Source: Pyramidobacter piscolens
GTDB lineage: Bacteria > Synergistota > Synergistia > Synergistales > Dethiosulfovibrionaceae
NCBI GenBank assembly: GCA_004558205.1
Contig: SFDM01000002.1
Location: 1 to 64,000 of the forward strand
Direction: 5' to 3'
Length of the DNA stretch: 64,000 nt
Shown: piece by piece, positions 52,592 to 61,659 of the stretch
Layout of the letters: each line of letters opens with the position of its first letter
Position numbering within the stretch: position 1 is the first letter of the stretch
Program-made: the position numbers and the translations under genes
The notes under the pieces: generated by a model
The model's database searches: none
What the model saw: the letters and a program-made list of their open reading frames with translations, nothing else
What the model was told of the DNA's origin: nothing

Positions 52592-52626
52592 TACTCCGAC
52601 TTTTCGGATAAATAACGTAGGACAGC

Positions 52627-52673
52627 AAAAAAAGGAGTTCCCGGGCGATTCGGCGAGGAACTCCTTTTTTTTT
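52627..52673. terminator. Terminator of the ABC transporter operon
   Basis: AAAAAAAGGAGTTCC pairs with GGAACTCCTTTTTTT. An A-run and T-run lie on either side, so it works in both directions. Confidence 0.85.
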
Positions 52674-52698
52674 GTCACTATTTGGCTCTTAAGGGCTA

Positions 52699-52714
52699 TG
52701 TTCCACGTGGAACA
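52699..52714. promoter_or_regulatory. parS-like palindrome 4
   Basis: A perfect TGTTCCACGTGGAACA, 30 bp past the stop codon of the ABC ATPase gene. Confidence 0.6.
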
Positions 52715-52744
52715 TTTTTCGCCCTCTGTTGGCTCCGGACCGCT

Positions 52745-53860
52745 TTAAAAAAATTCCAGAGAACCCATGCCGACTTTGGCCTTCGTGTCGGCGTCGAACA
52801 GGATAATGCCGCTGCCCACCACGTTCATGCTGACCACCTCGTCCACGGCGTAATCCACGCTGCCGAAAGCCACAGAGGTGAGCATCAAGTTGTGGGGCAT
52901 GGAAATCTTCACTATGGTTTCCATGCCTGAGGGAAGCGTCGAGTAAGCCTTGCCGCTTACGGATCCATTGGGCTGGATCGGCAGGAATTCAGGACGGATT
53001 CCCACTACCAGATCCCGGCTGGAAAAATTCAGGCTGTCCTGGGCAACGAGCCTGGCCTTCTTGCCCAACAGCTCCAGCGTGGCGGTGCTGCCGCTGACGC
53101 TCTCAAGCTTGGCGGGAAGAAAGTTCATGGTGGGATTGCCCACAAACTCAGCGACAAACTGGTTGACGGGCTGGTTGTAGACCACCAGAGGCGGATCGTA
53201 TTGCTGGAGGAGACCGGCGTTCATAAGGCATACCCGGGTGGAGAGGGTCATAGCCTCCAACTGGTCGTGGGTGACATAGATGAAAGTACTGCTGGTGTCC
53301 GAGTGGAGTCGTTTCAGCTCGGTGCGCATCTCCTGGCGAAGCTTGGCGTCCAAATTACTGAGAGGCTCATCCATGAAGAGCACCTTGGGACTGGGAGCCA
53401 GGGTACGGGCAATGGCCACTCGCTGTTGCTGGCCGCCTGAAAGTTCCGACGGATATCGTTTTTCGAACTGCTCGATCTTCAGCAGAGCCAGAAGCTCATC
53501 CACGCGGCGGCGGATATTTCCTTTGCTCCATTTCAGGTTTTCCAGGCCAAAAGCGATGTTCTGATAGACCGTCATATGGGGCCACAGGGCATAGTTTTGA
53601 AAGAGGAAGCCAATATCTCGCTTTGCCGGAGGCAGGTTGATCCCCTTTTCGGCATCAAAGACGACCTTGCCGTCAATGGTGATGGCCCCCTCGGTTGGAG
53701 TCTCCAGGCCGGCGATCATCCGCAGAGTCGTGGTCTTGCCGCAGCCTGAGGGGCCCAGCAGAGTGACAAAGCCATGGTCCGCAATTTCCAGGTTAAGATC
53801 GTCCACGGCCACGAATTTTTCGAACCGTTTGGTCACATGTTTCAAACTGATATGGGGCAT
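52745..53860 (-). CDS. ABC transporter ATPase (FbpC/PotA-type, with TOBE domain)
   Basis: 371 residues. Walker A GPSGCGKTT near 37-45, QNYALWPHMTVYQNIAFGLE (the Q-loop region of the iron/polyamine class), LSGGQQQR signature, Walker B VLFMDEPLSNLD and switch His in VTHDQLEAM. The C-terminal 120 residues form a TOBE-type domain (VVGIRPEFLPI). It is the last gene of a binding protein-permease-ATPase operon. It most likely powers import of ferric iron or a related small solute; polyamine, thiamine or phosphonate cannot be excluded. Confidence 0.88.
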   Translation of the reverse strand: MPHISLKHVTKRFEKFVAVDDLNLEIADHGFVTLLGPSGCGKTTTLRMIAGLETPTEGAITIDGKVVFDAEKGINLPPAKRDIGFLFQNYALWPHMTVYQNIAFGLENLKWSKGNIRRRVDELLALLKIEQFEKRYPSELSGGQQQRVAIARTLAPSPKVLFMDEPLSNLDAKLRQEMRTELKRLHSDTSSTFIYVTHDQLEAMTLSTRVCLMNAGLLQQYDPPLVVYNQPVNQFVAEFVGNPTMNFLPAKLESVSGSTATLELLGKKARLVAQDSLNFSSRDLVVGIRPEFLPIQPNGSVSGKAYSTLPSGMETIVKISMPHNLMLTSVAFGSVDYAVDEVVSMNVVGSGIILFDADTKAKVGMGSLEFF

Positions 53861-53864
53861 GGGC

Positions 53865-55673
53865 TTAACCTCCTATCCCTTTATCCAGAGACGCGCCGGT
53901 GAGTTTGTTGGTCAGGGCATTGATAAGAATGACGATAAGCACGATGAGCAGGGTGACGGCGCTGCCATACTGGGAGTAGCCTGTCTCGTTGAAAGAGAAT
54001 AACATCGTAGTGAGCAGATACCGCGCGTAAGGTACCAGGAGCGTAAAGAGCGCGACCTCGCGCATGACTGAAATTACAGGGAGAAGGTAGCCTGAAAGGA
54101 TGCTGCTCTTCTGGATTGGAAAGAGGACCTTGACCATCCTCTTCCACCAGGGAACGCCCACGACCATGGCGGCTTCCTCGATCTCTTTGGATACCTGGAG
54201 CATGCTGTTGATGCCGCTGCGGGAGGCAAAGGGGAGAAATTTCACTGCCGCTACCAATACCAGGCATCCAAAAGCGCCATAGAGAAAATTGAAGCTTTCG
54301 CTGGTAGCCACAGCCAGATAGATTGTACCAAAGGCCATAGCCGGCATCAGGTAGGGGAAGAACGCCATGCTCTCCACCGCCTGGGAAAGCGCGGTCCCGC
54401 GGCTCCTAGCACAGGCGTAGCCTATAAGGATGCCGCAGGTCCCCACGATGGTTCCCACCACGAGGGCCAGCAAAACCTGCCGCCCAAGGGCTTTCCACAT
54501 CGTAGAATTGAGCAGTATGCCGGCGATCATTCCAGGTTCGTAAGCCGAGGCTTCCGAACCAAGCCAGAAGTGGAGCGTCATATTGGACAGGGCGTAATTT
54601 CCGGGCTGGCGGATCACAGATTCCAACCCGAAGGAAATCAGCGGCATAATGGCGAAGAAAATCACATATGCGCACAAAAAAATGGAAATAGGCAAGTTGG
54701 CCTTCTTCAAATTGACCAGAGAGGCCTGTCCGGATTTCCCTGTGACCGTAGTGTAGCTTTTTCTCTTGCCGGTAAACCACTGATTCAACCCCAGGATGAA
54801 ACATCCCAGCACAATGGAAACAAAAGCGATGATATACCCCTGCCCCTGGTAGCCGGCGTTGATAAGGGCCCGCATTTTGGTGGAGAGGGTAAAGCACTTC
54901 ACCGAAGACCCCAGAAAGGTTGGCACAGTGTAGGAACTGAACCCGCTGGAAAAAATCAGCAGGAATGTGGAAAGAACGGCGGGCATTATCATGGGAAGGG
55001 TAATACGCCGGATGATCTTCCAGCGGCTGGCCTTTAAGATGGTGGCGCTCTCTTCAAGAGTGGCGTCCATGTTCTTGAGGATGCCGCCGATAAGAAGGTA
55101 GGCGAAAGGCGAGTAGTGCAGCGCGGTCACAATAATCATGGGGAAGCTGCCAAAAACGAACCATTTGGGCATACAGACTCCGAAAATGGATTCTACCATG
55201 CCGACGTTTCCGCCGCCTACCTTGCTGTTCTGAAACAGGTTAATCCAAAAGAGGGCCAGCGTCCAGGCGGGCATCATGTATGGGAACAGGAACACCGAAC
55301 TGATGAATTTTTTGAACCTCATGTTGGACCGGGTAATAAACCAGGCAACCGCGCCGCCGATGATGATGCCCACCACGGCGGCGCCGGCAGCTACGATGAA
55401 AGAATTCTTCAAGGGGATCCAAAAGTTGACTTTGCTCCAGTCGCCGGGCGTGAAAAGACGCTGGAAGTGATTCCAGGAGAAGGCTCCCACGCTCAGCCTC
55501 AGCAGTTTCTTTTCCACGCCGAGGTGGACGGTGAACATGTTGCTGAGCATAGTCAGCAGAGGCAATACTGACAGGCAGAACAGTACCGCCAGAAACAGGA
55601 CGAGCAGAAGGTTCGAAGGCTTGGAGAAGAACGATTTGAGGCGGTGAGGCAAGTTTTTCTTGCCCTTTTTCAT
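53865..55673 (-). CDS. ABC transporter permease, two fused permease domains (FbpB-type)
   Basis: 602 residues with about twelve membrane segments. Two binding-protein-dependent permease domains are fused, each with an EAA-type loop: ESATILKASRWKIIRRITLP in the first half and EEAAMVVGVPWWKRMVKVLF in the second. This layout is typical of ferric-iron/spermidine-class importers. I chose ATG at 55673, preceded by AAGGAGG. It is four bases upstream of the ATPase gene. Confidence 0.88.
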   Translation of the reverse strand: MKKGKKNLPHRLKSFFSKPSNLLLVLFLAVLFCLSVLPLLTMLSNMFTVHLGVEKKLLRLSVGAFSWNHFQRLFTPGDWSKVNFWIPLKNSFIVAAGAAVVGIIIGGAVAWFITRSNMRFKKFISSVFLFPYMMPAWTLALFWINLFQNSKVGGGNVGMVESIFGVCMPKWFVFGSFPMIIVTALHYSPFAYLLIGGILKNMDATLEESATILKASRWKIIRRITLPMIMPAVLSTFLLIFSSGFSSYTVPTFLGSSVKCFTLSTKMRALINAGYQGQGYIIAFVSIVLGCFILGLNQWFTGKRKSYTTVTGKSGQASLVNLKKANLPISIFLCAYVIFFAIMPLISFGLESVIRQPGNYALSNMTLHFWLGSEASAYEPGMIAGILLNSTMWKALGRQVLLALVVGTIVGTCGILIGYACARSRGTALSQAVESMAFFPYLMPAMAFGTIYLAVATSESFNFLYGAFGCLVLVAAVKFLPFASRSGINSMLQVSKEIEEAAMVVGVPWWKRMVKVLFPIQKSSILSGYLLPVISVMREVALFTLLVPYARYLLTTMLFSFNETGYSQYGSAVTLLIVLIVILINALTNKLTGASLDKGIGG

Positions 55674-55727
55674 GGAGTTCCTCCTTAATCTGCGCGAGAC
55701 TCCCCTCTCGAGAGCGGAACAAAAAAA

Positions 55728-55761
55728 CTGCCGCAAAGGGCAATCAGCCGCTTTGCGGCAG
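55728..55761 (-). terminator. Hairpin between the binding-protein and permease genes
   Basis: CTGCCGCAAAG pairs with CTTTGCGGCAG, and an A-run in the plus strand gives a T-run on the minus strand. Its place inside the operon suggests partial termination, giving more binding protein than permease. Nothing else is seen in 55762-55968. Confidence 0.65.
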
Positions 55762-55968
55762 CTTCCGCTTCAATCGGGCCAGGGGAAGGGATTTTACTGA
55801 AGATGGCTAGGAGTCTGTCGGGCTTACTCGCATTTTGCAGAATTTAGATTGCAATATGTCGTTAAAAACTGATTGTGAAAAGATAAATGCCATCTTATTG
55901 TCTGCTTTATACTGCTTTCTGTTGTTAAGTCCGTCAGGCTCCCAGAATTTCAGACGCAAGCGGCGGAT

Positions 55969-57177
55969 TCAATTGCCCACTCTTGTCGCCACGAACTCGT
56001 AGACAGTGCTGTAATTGTTAAAGATGTAATCCAAGTCCTCCGCCACAAGGCAATCGGCCCAGTAGGAGTACGCTTTGTCCTGAATTTTATCGGGCTTCTC
56101 GATGGAGGTGTTGGGGGAATAGTAGCCCTGGCTGGAGTTCCAGGATTTCGGTCCGGCGAAGCCGGCCTCGCTGAGCAGGTAGTTGATAAACAAAGCGCAG
56201 GTGTAAGGGCAGTCTGTGTCTTTGCACACCGTGGCGTATACGGCATACATGAAGCCGCCAAAGCCCTCCACGGGGTTCTCAAATTGACAGATGGTCAGAT
56301 TGCCGCGGTCGGCCTTGTCCACTTTGCGGAGTTTGGAAAACACGAACAGGCCTAAATTGCCGCCAGCGCCGGAGGCCACGCCTGTGGCGATCTTGGTGGC
56401 GGAGGTAAAGGTGTAATTCACGTTCTTAAGGAACTTGGCAATCCATTCATAGGAGGCGCTTGAATACTCACCGGAAGTCCAAGCCTTTCCATAGCGGCCT
56501 TCGTAAGCTTTTTCCATGCGCGTTGTCCACTCGGGAGAAGTGAGCTGGATCAGGAAGTTGACGTTTACAGTCTCGTTGGTCGGATCCTTGAAGAAAATCC
56601 TGTCCTTCCATTCGGGCTCGGTAAGCTGCCAGACGTTTCTCAGGTTAACGGAACCGGTTTTGTTGTTGTAAATGAAAAGTGAGTTGATGAAAGTGATTAC
56701 GGCGGGAGACTGGTACTGCGCGGGTACCAGGGACTTCATGGCGTTTGGGAAGTAGCTGTAAGACAGGCCCTCGTCCAGCAGGTAGGTTTTCAGGTCGGCG
56801 CCGTTCTGCACCAGCCCCATATCGGCGGAATCAGCGACGCCTGAGCCGATGGTGTTAGAGAGGATGGTATAGGTTTCGCCGTCGTCGATCTCGGCATAAA
56901 CGACCTTGCCGGCCAGCGCAGGATAGTCAGTCATAAAATTGGCGGCAGCTTTCTCGGCAAAGCTGGTGGTGGAATAAAATCTGAGCTTGGCTCCCGCGGC
57001 TATTTCTTCCTTGGCTTTTTCGTAGAGTTCAGCATTGCTCATGGAAGCGGCGGCAGCCAACTTCTCCTTCACGGCGGCGGCAGCCCGGGCCTCTTTTTTA
57101 CCGCAGGCAGTCAGGCCTACACACAGAGAGAGCGCCAGCAACAGGACAAGTGTACGTTTTTTCACGATAATCACCAT
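55969..57177 (-). CDS. ABC transporter substrate-binding lipoprotein
   Basis: 402 residues. The signal peptide ends in LSLCVGLTACGKK, a lipobox with Cys near 25. The mature protein has the type II periplasmic binding pattern of iron/thiamine-class binders (RFYSTTSFAEKAAANFMTDY, then DIAQ-like SADMGLVQNGADL, VEGFGGFMYAVYA). No clear iron-ligating Tyr pair can be assigned by eye. It is the first gene of the importer operon, separated from the permease by a 295-bp gap with a hairpin. The start at ATG 57177 has a weak ribosome site; GTG four codons later is possible. Confidence 0.82.
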   Translation of the reverse strand: MVIIVKKRTLVLLLALSLCVGLTACGKKEARAAAAVKEKLAAAASMSNAELYEKAKEEIAAGAKLRFYSTTSFAEKAAANFMTDYPALAGKVVYAEIDDGETYTILSNTIGSGVADSADMGLVQNGADLKTYLLDEGLSYSYFPNAMKSLVPAQYQSPAVITFINSLFIYNNKTGSVNLRNVWQLTEPEWKDRIFFKDPTNETVNVNFLIQLTSPEWTTRMEKAYEGRYGKAWTSGEYSSASYEWIAKFLKNVNYTFTSATKIATGVASGAGGNLGLFVFSKLRKVDKADRGNLTICQFENPVEGFGGFMYAVYATVCKDTDCPYTCALFINYLLSEAGFAGPKSWNSSQGYYSPNTSIEKPDKIQDKAYSYWADCLVAEDLDYIFNNYSTVYEFVATRVGN

Positions 57178-57807
57178 TCCGGCCGTTTCACAGTCCGCGC
57201 TCAGGGGACTTAAAAAACACGGGCAAACGGCCGCCTTCCTTATAAGATTAAAATAAGTTTAAGGAGAGACACACTGCAAATCAAACGCAGCCTCGCCCCC
57301 AAACGCCAGAGATCGTGGCGCTCCGCGGTTTCAGCTGCCGATTCCTCCTCGCTGTTTGAGGAGGGGTTCAAAAATCCTGCATTCCCACCGCTGCGGAGAA
57401 GAAATTCACAAAACCCCTTTTAACGGCCCCCGTCGCCCCAAAACGCAGAAAAGCTTACAGCCAAGCTGTCGGGAAAAACACAGGATCCGCCCGCACTTCC
57501 GCAGTGCCCAGCCCTTCCGCCTTGAATTGGCGCCGGCAAGGCTGGACATGCAGACCCTTTAGGACGGGACTAAAAACCGGGGGTTCCTTCACACCCCATC
57601 CTCCTTTTATATCGGCCTGTTCTTTTGCAGCCGGTTTCAAATAAATTTAACAATTTCCAGTGAGAAAAATCAAGAGACAACGGCAAATCAGCGAAAAATC
57701 ACTCTCGTCCAAAATAGAAAAAAATCAACATATAACAATTCCCTTAAATCTGAGATATGATTAAAGTACTCACAATAAACGAATCCCAAATAAAAGAGGA
57801 TAGGAAC
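57178..57807. other. Intergenic region upstream of the importer operon
   Basis: About 630 bp with no supported gene. It must contain the importer promoter. The part from 57640 to 57780 is AT-rich and leads toward the short reading frame at 57808. Confidence 0.4.
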
Positions 57808-57897
57808 ATGGTAAAGGCAACTGGCCTGTTTAGTCAAGTAGTTTCTGAAATTTGTTCATCGGGATTGCTTTCCTATCCTATTGGCCTTCATGTTTAA
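57808..57897 (+). CDS. Short reading frame of 29 codons, possible transposase remnant
   Basis: MVKATGLFSQVVSEICSSGL and nine more residues, then TAA. GAGGATAGGAAC is a plausible ribosome site. The start resembles the N-terminus of some IS4-type transposases, and the frame breaks off 13 bp before a MITE-like element. A truncated insertion sequence is one reading; a chance frame is another. Confidence 0.3.
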   Translation: MVKATGLFSQVVSEICSSGLLSYPIGLHV

Positions 57898-57910
57898 AGT
57901 CTCCATATAA

Positions 57911-58185
57911 TATTAATTCGCATTCATCGTGCTTAATGTCAGACTGAGGATCAAAGTCAAAAGATTTCAACGCAAAGGCTGAACAGAAAGGGCGCAAAGG
58001 AAAAACAAGACCTAAATTATTAATAAAAAACAAATTATCATGATGGAAATTTATATATTTCGCTTGATTTTACTGTTCTAAAAGCCTTTCAAGGTTTTCC
58101 TTTGCAAACCTTTGCGTCCTTTGCGTTGAAATCTTTTGACGTAGCTCTTCGATTTGATATTAAGTATGTCAATAGAGAATTAGTA
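57911..58185 (-). repeat. 275-bp MITE-like element R2, copy 2
   Basis: The reverse complement of the element at 52291-52565, of identical length, bounded by TATTAATT and AATTAGTA. The central AAATTTATATATTTCGCTTG and the GCAAAGG arms are conserved. Confidence 0.8.
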
Positions 58186-58236
58186 TAATACATAAGCGGG
58201 GGCAAAAGTCCACCTCCGCCCCCGCCCACTCTCGCT

Positions 58237-58632
58237 TTACAGAACCTTCTTGTTGTCCGCGCCAGGAGTGGTCACGATCACCTTTTCCGGCGTGATAATC
58301 AGCGCGCCCTTGGCTGTGACGGCTCCGTTATACTTTTTCTCCACCTTTGCCTTGAAAGCGTCCACAACGGGGCCTTCGCTCACGTACTCCGCCGTGCCCT
58401 TGATCTGGTAGCCTTCCAGACTGCGGGCGTCAAAAACGGAGACGGCGATCTTGCCGCCGTTGGCCTTGACGTTGTTCAGAGTGGTCTCCATAAACACGTC
58501 GCCGACCAGGAGCTTGTCATCCTCCGACACTTCCCTATACGCCACAGGCACCACGTTGGGCTCCCCGTTGGAACAGGTCGCCAGATCCCACATACAAGTC
58601 TTCAACAGATTCAAAACCGATTCGTTTATCAT
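58237..58632 (-). CDS. Pyridoxamine 5'-phosphate oxidase-family (split-barrel flavin-binding) protein
   Basis: 131 residues, one split-barrel domain. Family features are WDLATCSNGEPNVVPVAYRE, KLLVGDVFMETTLNNVKAN and IKGTAEYVSEGPVVDAF. Members bind FMN, F420 or haem; the substrate is not assignable. I chose ATG at 58632, preceded by GGAGG. It is divergent from an HxlR-family regulator, a common pairing for redox- or electrophile-responsive genes. Confidence 0.82.
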   Translation of the reverse strand: MINESVLNLLKTCMWDLATCSNGEPNVVPVAYREVSEDDKLLVGDVFMETTLNNVKANGGKIAVSVFDARSLEGYQIKGTAEYVSEGPVVDAFKAKVEKKYNGAVTAKGALIITPEKVIVTTPGADNKKVL

Positions 58633-58863
58633 AGGAATAACCTCCAATTTTCGATTTACCCTCTGCTTGATCAAGCTGGATTTATTCTATGCAACTCGCT
58701 CATGGACGGCAAGATATGAGCTAATTTATGAGCCGCTCATAAATTCCATAGCAGCTTGAAACGGCGAAGCTGCAACTGTATACTACTGTATACTTTAAAG
58801 GAAAGGAAAATTTCTGCGGCCTGTCGATTTGCGCGCAGGAGTTCTGATAAGGAGGCGGCGACC

Positions 58864-59238
58864 GTGTATCAAAGAAAACTGGATAAGGATATCCGCTGCC
58901 CGCTGGAATACGGCCTGGAAGTGTTCGGCGGTAAGTGGAAATCAAGGATTATCTGTGTTCTCGCTGCGAAAAGGGTGCTGCGTTACAGTGAACTGCGAAA
59001 GGAAAGGGGCAATATTACCGATGCCGTATTAACTTCGTCCTTGAAAGAACTGATGGCAAAGGAGATTATCCTGCGGAGGTCCTACGATGAAATTCCGCCC
59101 AGGGTCGAGTATGCCCTCTCAGAAAAAGGAAAATCGGTCGTTCCTATTTTACAGAATATCTGCAAGTGGTCGGGAATCTTCCATAAAGAAGACAGCGAAA
59201 ATATCATGATCCACTGCCAAAGGTGCGACTATCGCTGA
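58864..59238 (+). CDS. HxlR-family winged-helix transcriptional regulator
   Basis: 124 residues starting at GTG 58864 with AAGGAGG eight bases upstream; earlier starts add non-conserved sequence. The HxlR core is CPLEYGLEVFGGKWKSRIIC, LRYSELRKERGNITDAVLTS (recognition helix), VEYALSEKGKSVVPIL. Cys22 in RCPLEY is the conserved N-terminal cysteine that senses electrophiles in several members; two further Cys lie in the C-terminal CQRCDYR. It probably regulates the divergent split-barrel gene. Confidence 0.85.
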   Translation: MYQRKLDKDIRCPLEYGLEVFGGKWKSRIICVLAAKRVLRYSELRKERGNITDAVLTSSLKELMAKEIILRRSYDEIPPRVEYALSEKGKSVVPILQNICKWSGIFHKEDSENIMIHCQRCDYR

Positions 59239-59328
59239 AACTTCAAGTTCTGTCATAAAGCCCTTGAAACAGCGCACTTTCTATGACACAATAGAAGTAT
59301 AGTTTTATAATCGAAAGGAGAGGGTTTT

Positions 59329-59925
59329 ATGCTGATCTGCCAGGCGGACATGAGCGACTATCAAGGGATACTTTCCATTCACCGGAAGTACCACACAAAC
59401 TACATCAAGCCCGAGGACAGGCCTGATGGATTCGTCACGACCAATTTCACGGAGGAACAGCTGGAAAAGCTCATCGTGAAGGAACGGGGCGTCACGATCG
59501 CGAAAGACGGCGAAGGCACGGTGCTGGCCTACGCGATGGCCGCGCCTTGGGAGTTCTGGGCGCCCTGGCCTCTGTTCACCTGCATGATCGAAAAGCTGCC
59601 TGAGTTCTCGCTGGACGGGCGGCCCATCACCGTCGAGAATTCCTATCAGTACGGGCCCATCCGCATCGACAGGTCAGTCCGCGGAACGGGGCTTTTCGAG
59701 AAAGTGTTCTGCGCATCCCTGGCGAGCATGGCAGACCGCTGGCCCATCATGGCGACCTTCATCAACCAGATCAACGGCCGCTCCTATGCCGCACACACGC
59801 GAAAAGTCCCCATGACCACCGCGGGCACCTTCCAGTTCAATCAGAACGACTACTACCTGATGGCCTGCCCGACCAGCTTGGCGCAGACGATCAGCCGTAA
59901 TACTTCTTCATTTTCGCTGTTATAG
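59329..59925 (+). CDS. GNAT-like acetyltransferase
   Basis: 198 residues. The pattern is GNAT-like: an N-terminal ICQADMSDYQGILSIHRKY, a mid-sheet TVLAYAMAAPWEFW, an IRIDRSVRGTGLFEKVFCAS segment in the acetyl-CoA loop position (R-x-x-G-x-G/A normally), and a C-terminal FNQNDYYLMAC strand. The CoA loop is only approximate, so the assignment is moderate. AAGGAGAGGG precedes the ATG. It is transcribed in the same direction as the HxlR gene, 90 bp downstream. Confidence 0.6.
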   Translation: MLICQADMSDYQGILSIHRKYHTNYIKPEDRPDGFVTTNFTEEQLEKLIVKERGVTIAKDGEGTVLAYAMAAPWEFWAPWPLFTCMIEKLPEFSLDGRPITVENSYQYGPIRIDRSVRGTGLFEKVFCASLASMADRWPIMATFINQINGRSYAAHTRKVPMTTAGTFQFNQNDYYLMACPTSLAQTISRNTSSFSLL

Positions 59926-59994
59926 GTCTTCACGCGAACCTCAATGCTATGCCGCACAGCGTTTACTGAATGATCAGCAGCCTTAGAAAACATA

Positions 59995-60038
59995 AAAGAG
60001 GCGTCAGGCAGCCACACTTAATGGCCTGACGCCTCTTT
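59995..60038. terminator. Terminator between the acetyltransferase-like gene and the D-aminoacylase
   Basis: AAAGAGGCGTCAGGC pairs perfectly with GCCTGACGCCTCTTT. It serves both converging genes. Confidence 0.8.
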
Positions 60039-60060
60039 CAATTTTACGTTTCGTCCATGT

Positions 60061-61635
60061 TTACAGTTTTAAAAATTTTCCGGGATATCTGCCTGTTAAT
60101 TTTTTATCCTTATAAACTGTTTCGCCGGCAACGACGACTCGCTCAATACCGTCGCATAGAGCCAAGGGAAATGCGTAATCGGCCCGGTCGCAGATTCGTC
60201 CATAGTCGAAGATCAGCAGATCGGCGTCGGCTCCGTCGGCGATGACGCCTTTGCCCGTCAGGTTTAGAAAACTAGCTGGCAATGAAGTCATTTTACGGAT
60301 CATGGCCTCCAGCGATAGGAGTTTCTTTTCTTTCACAAATGTGCTGATACAACGGGGGAACGTGCCAAAACCTCGCGGATGGGTTTTCTCCGTCAGATCG
60401 CGCACTACGCCATCGGAGCCGATCATGGCCCGGTCATGAGAGACGATGCGGCAAAGGTCGTCGTCGCACATGGAGAAGTAGATCGCCGTCGCAGCGCTTC
60501 CATTGACGGCCAGGAGGTCGAAGTACACCTCGAAGGGATCTCTTCCCAGCTCCGCAGCATAGTCGGCAACCGTCTTTCCTTCCGCTTCCGGAGCCGAAGG
60601 ACAGCCGGAAATCATGATACCCGTAAAACCTCCGCAGTGACGGTAACGCCCGTCGATCACTTTCATCTCGTCGGCTATGGCTCTGCGGTTGGCCGAAATA
60701 CTAACCATTTCCTTCATTTTTTCAATCCCCTGAGCAAAACAGCGCGGTGGCAAGCAGACATTTAAATTGCTGCACGACGCTGTGTAGGGATAGACGTCGA
60801 ACCCCACGTCTACGCCTTCGGCGGTGGCTTCGTCGATAAGCTTCAAAGTCTGTTCCGACACACCCCAATTATCGCGCCCACAAACTTTATGATGAGAAAT
60901 TTCCAGCTTACAGCCCGATTCGCGAGCAACATCCAAGGAATCTTTGACGGATTGAACTACTCCCGACGCTTCGTTGCGCATATGGGTCTCGTACACACCG
61001 CCATACTCCGCGACGACTTTGCAGAGCTCGACAATTTCCCGTTTCCGCCCGAAGCAGCTCGGCGGGTAGATCAATCCGGTGCTGAATCCAAGAGCCCCCT
61101 GTTCCATGGACTGGTGTAGCAGCGATTTCATAACCTCAAGTTCGCTCTCGGTCGCTTCCCGGTCTTCAAAACCGACCGTCGCCGCCCGCAAAGCAAAATG
61201 TCCCGTCAAAATTTTAAAGTTCGCCGTCAGATTCAACGTTTTAACGTAACCGAGATAGGCGTCCAAGGACGTAAAAGAATCCATTGCGGCAGGAAGCTGC
61301 TTGGTGATGGACCCGCAGGCCTGACGAAGCAGGTCGGCTCTCCCAGGAACGATAGGATAGAGCGTTGCGCCGCACTGTCCCGTAATCTCGGTAGTCACAC
61401 CCTGCGACGTCTTGCAGAGCTGCCCATGAGGAGTTCCAAAAACGCCGTCTCCATGGGAATGTACGTCGATAAAGCCGGGACAGACAAAGAGCCCTGAGGC
61501 GTCAAAAACCTCTACGGCAGGGACATCTTCCGAAGTCAGCGTAACTTTGCCGCCTGAAACGGCGACGCCCGACTTAAAGGCCTTTTTCCCTGTGCCGTCA
61601 ACGACGGAAGCACCTTTTATCAAAAGATCAAACAC
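60061..61635 (-). CDS. D-aminoacylase / N-acyl-D-amino-acid deacylase-type amidohydrolase
   Basis: 524 residues of the metal-dependent amidohydrolase superfamily. Metal-site blocks: PGFIDVHSHGD near 54-64, the Cys-containing GQCGATLYP near 91, LEISHHKVCG near 245 and IGSDGVVRD with HPRGFGTFPR near 420-435. These are hallmarks of D-aminoacylases, which release D-amino acids from N-acyl forms or isoaspartyl-type dipeptides. The start is GTG at 61635 with AAGGAGG upstream. It lies 24 bp after the DUF819 transporter-like gene, so the two form an uptake-and-cleavage unit. Confidence 0.86.
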   Translation of the reverse strand: MFDLLIKGASVVDGTGKKAFKSGVAVSGGKVTLTSEDVPAVEVFDASGLFVCPGFIDVHSHGDGVFGTPHGQLCKTSQGVTTEITGQCGATLYPIVPGRADLLRQACGSITKQLPAAMDSFTSLDAYLGYVKTLNLTANFKILTGHFALRAATVGFEDREATESELEVMKSLLHQSMEQGALGFSTGLIYPPSCFGRKREIVELCKVVAEYGGVYETHMRNEASGVVQSVKDSLDVARESGCKLEISHHKVCGRDNWGVSEQTLKLIDEATAEGVDVGFDVYPYTASCSNLNVCLPPRCFAQGIEKMKEMVSISANRRAIADEMKVIDGRYRHCGGFTGIMISGCPSAPEAEGKTVADYAAELGRDPFEVYFDLLAVNGSAATAIYFSMCDDDLCRIVSHDRAMIGSDGVVRDLTEKTHPRGFGTFPRCISTFVKEKKLLSLEAMIRKMTSLPASFLNLTGKGVIADGADADLLIFDYGRICDRADYAFPLALCDGIERVVVAGETVYKDKKLTGRYPGKFLKL

Positions 61636-61659
61636 ACTGTTTTCCTCCTTCGCTTAGGG

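Noticed and set aside
57356..57562. A 68-codon frame upstream of the importer operon
   Set aside because: No ribosome site, low-complexity basic product, no conservation signal.
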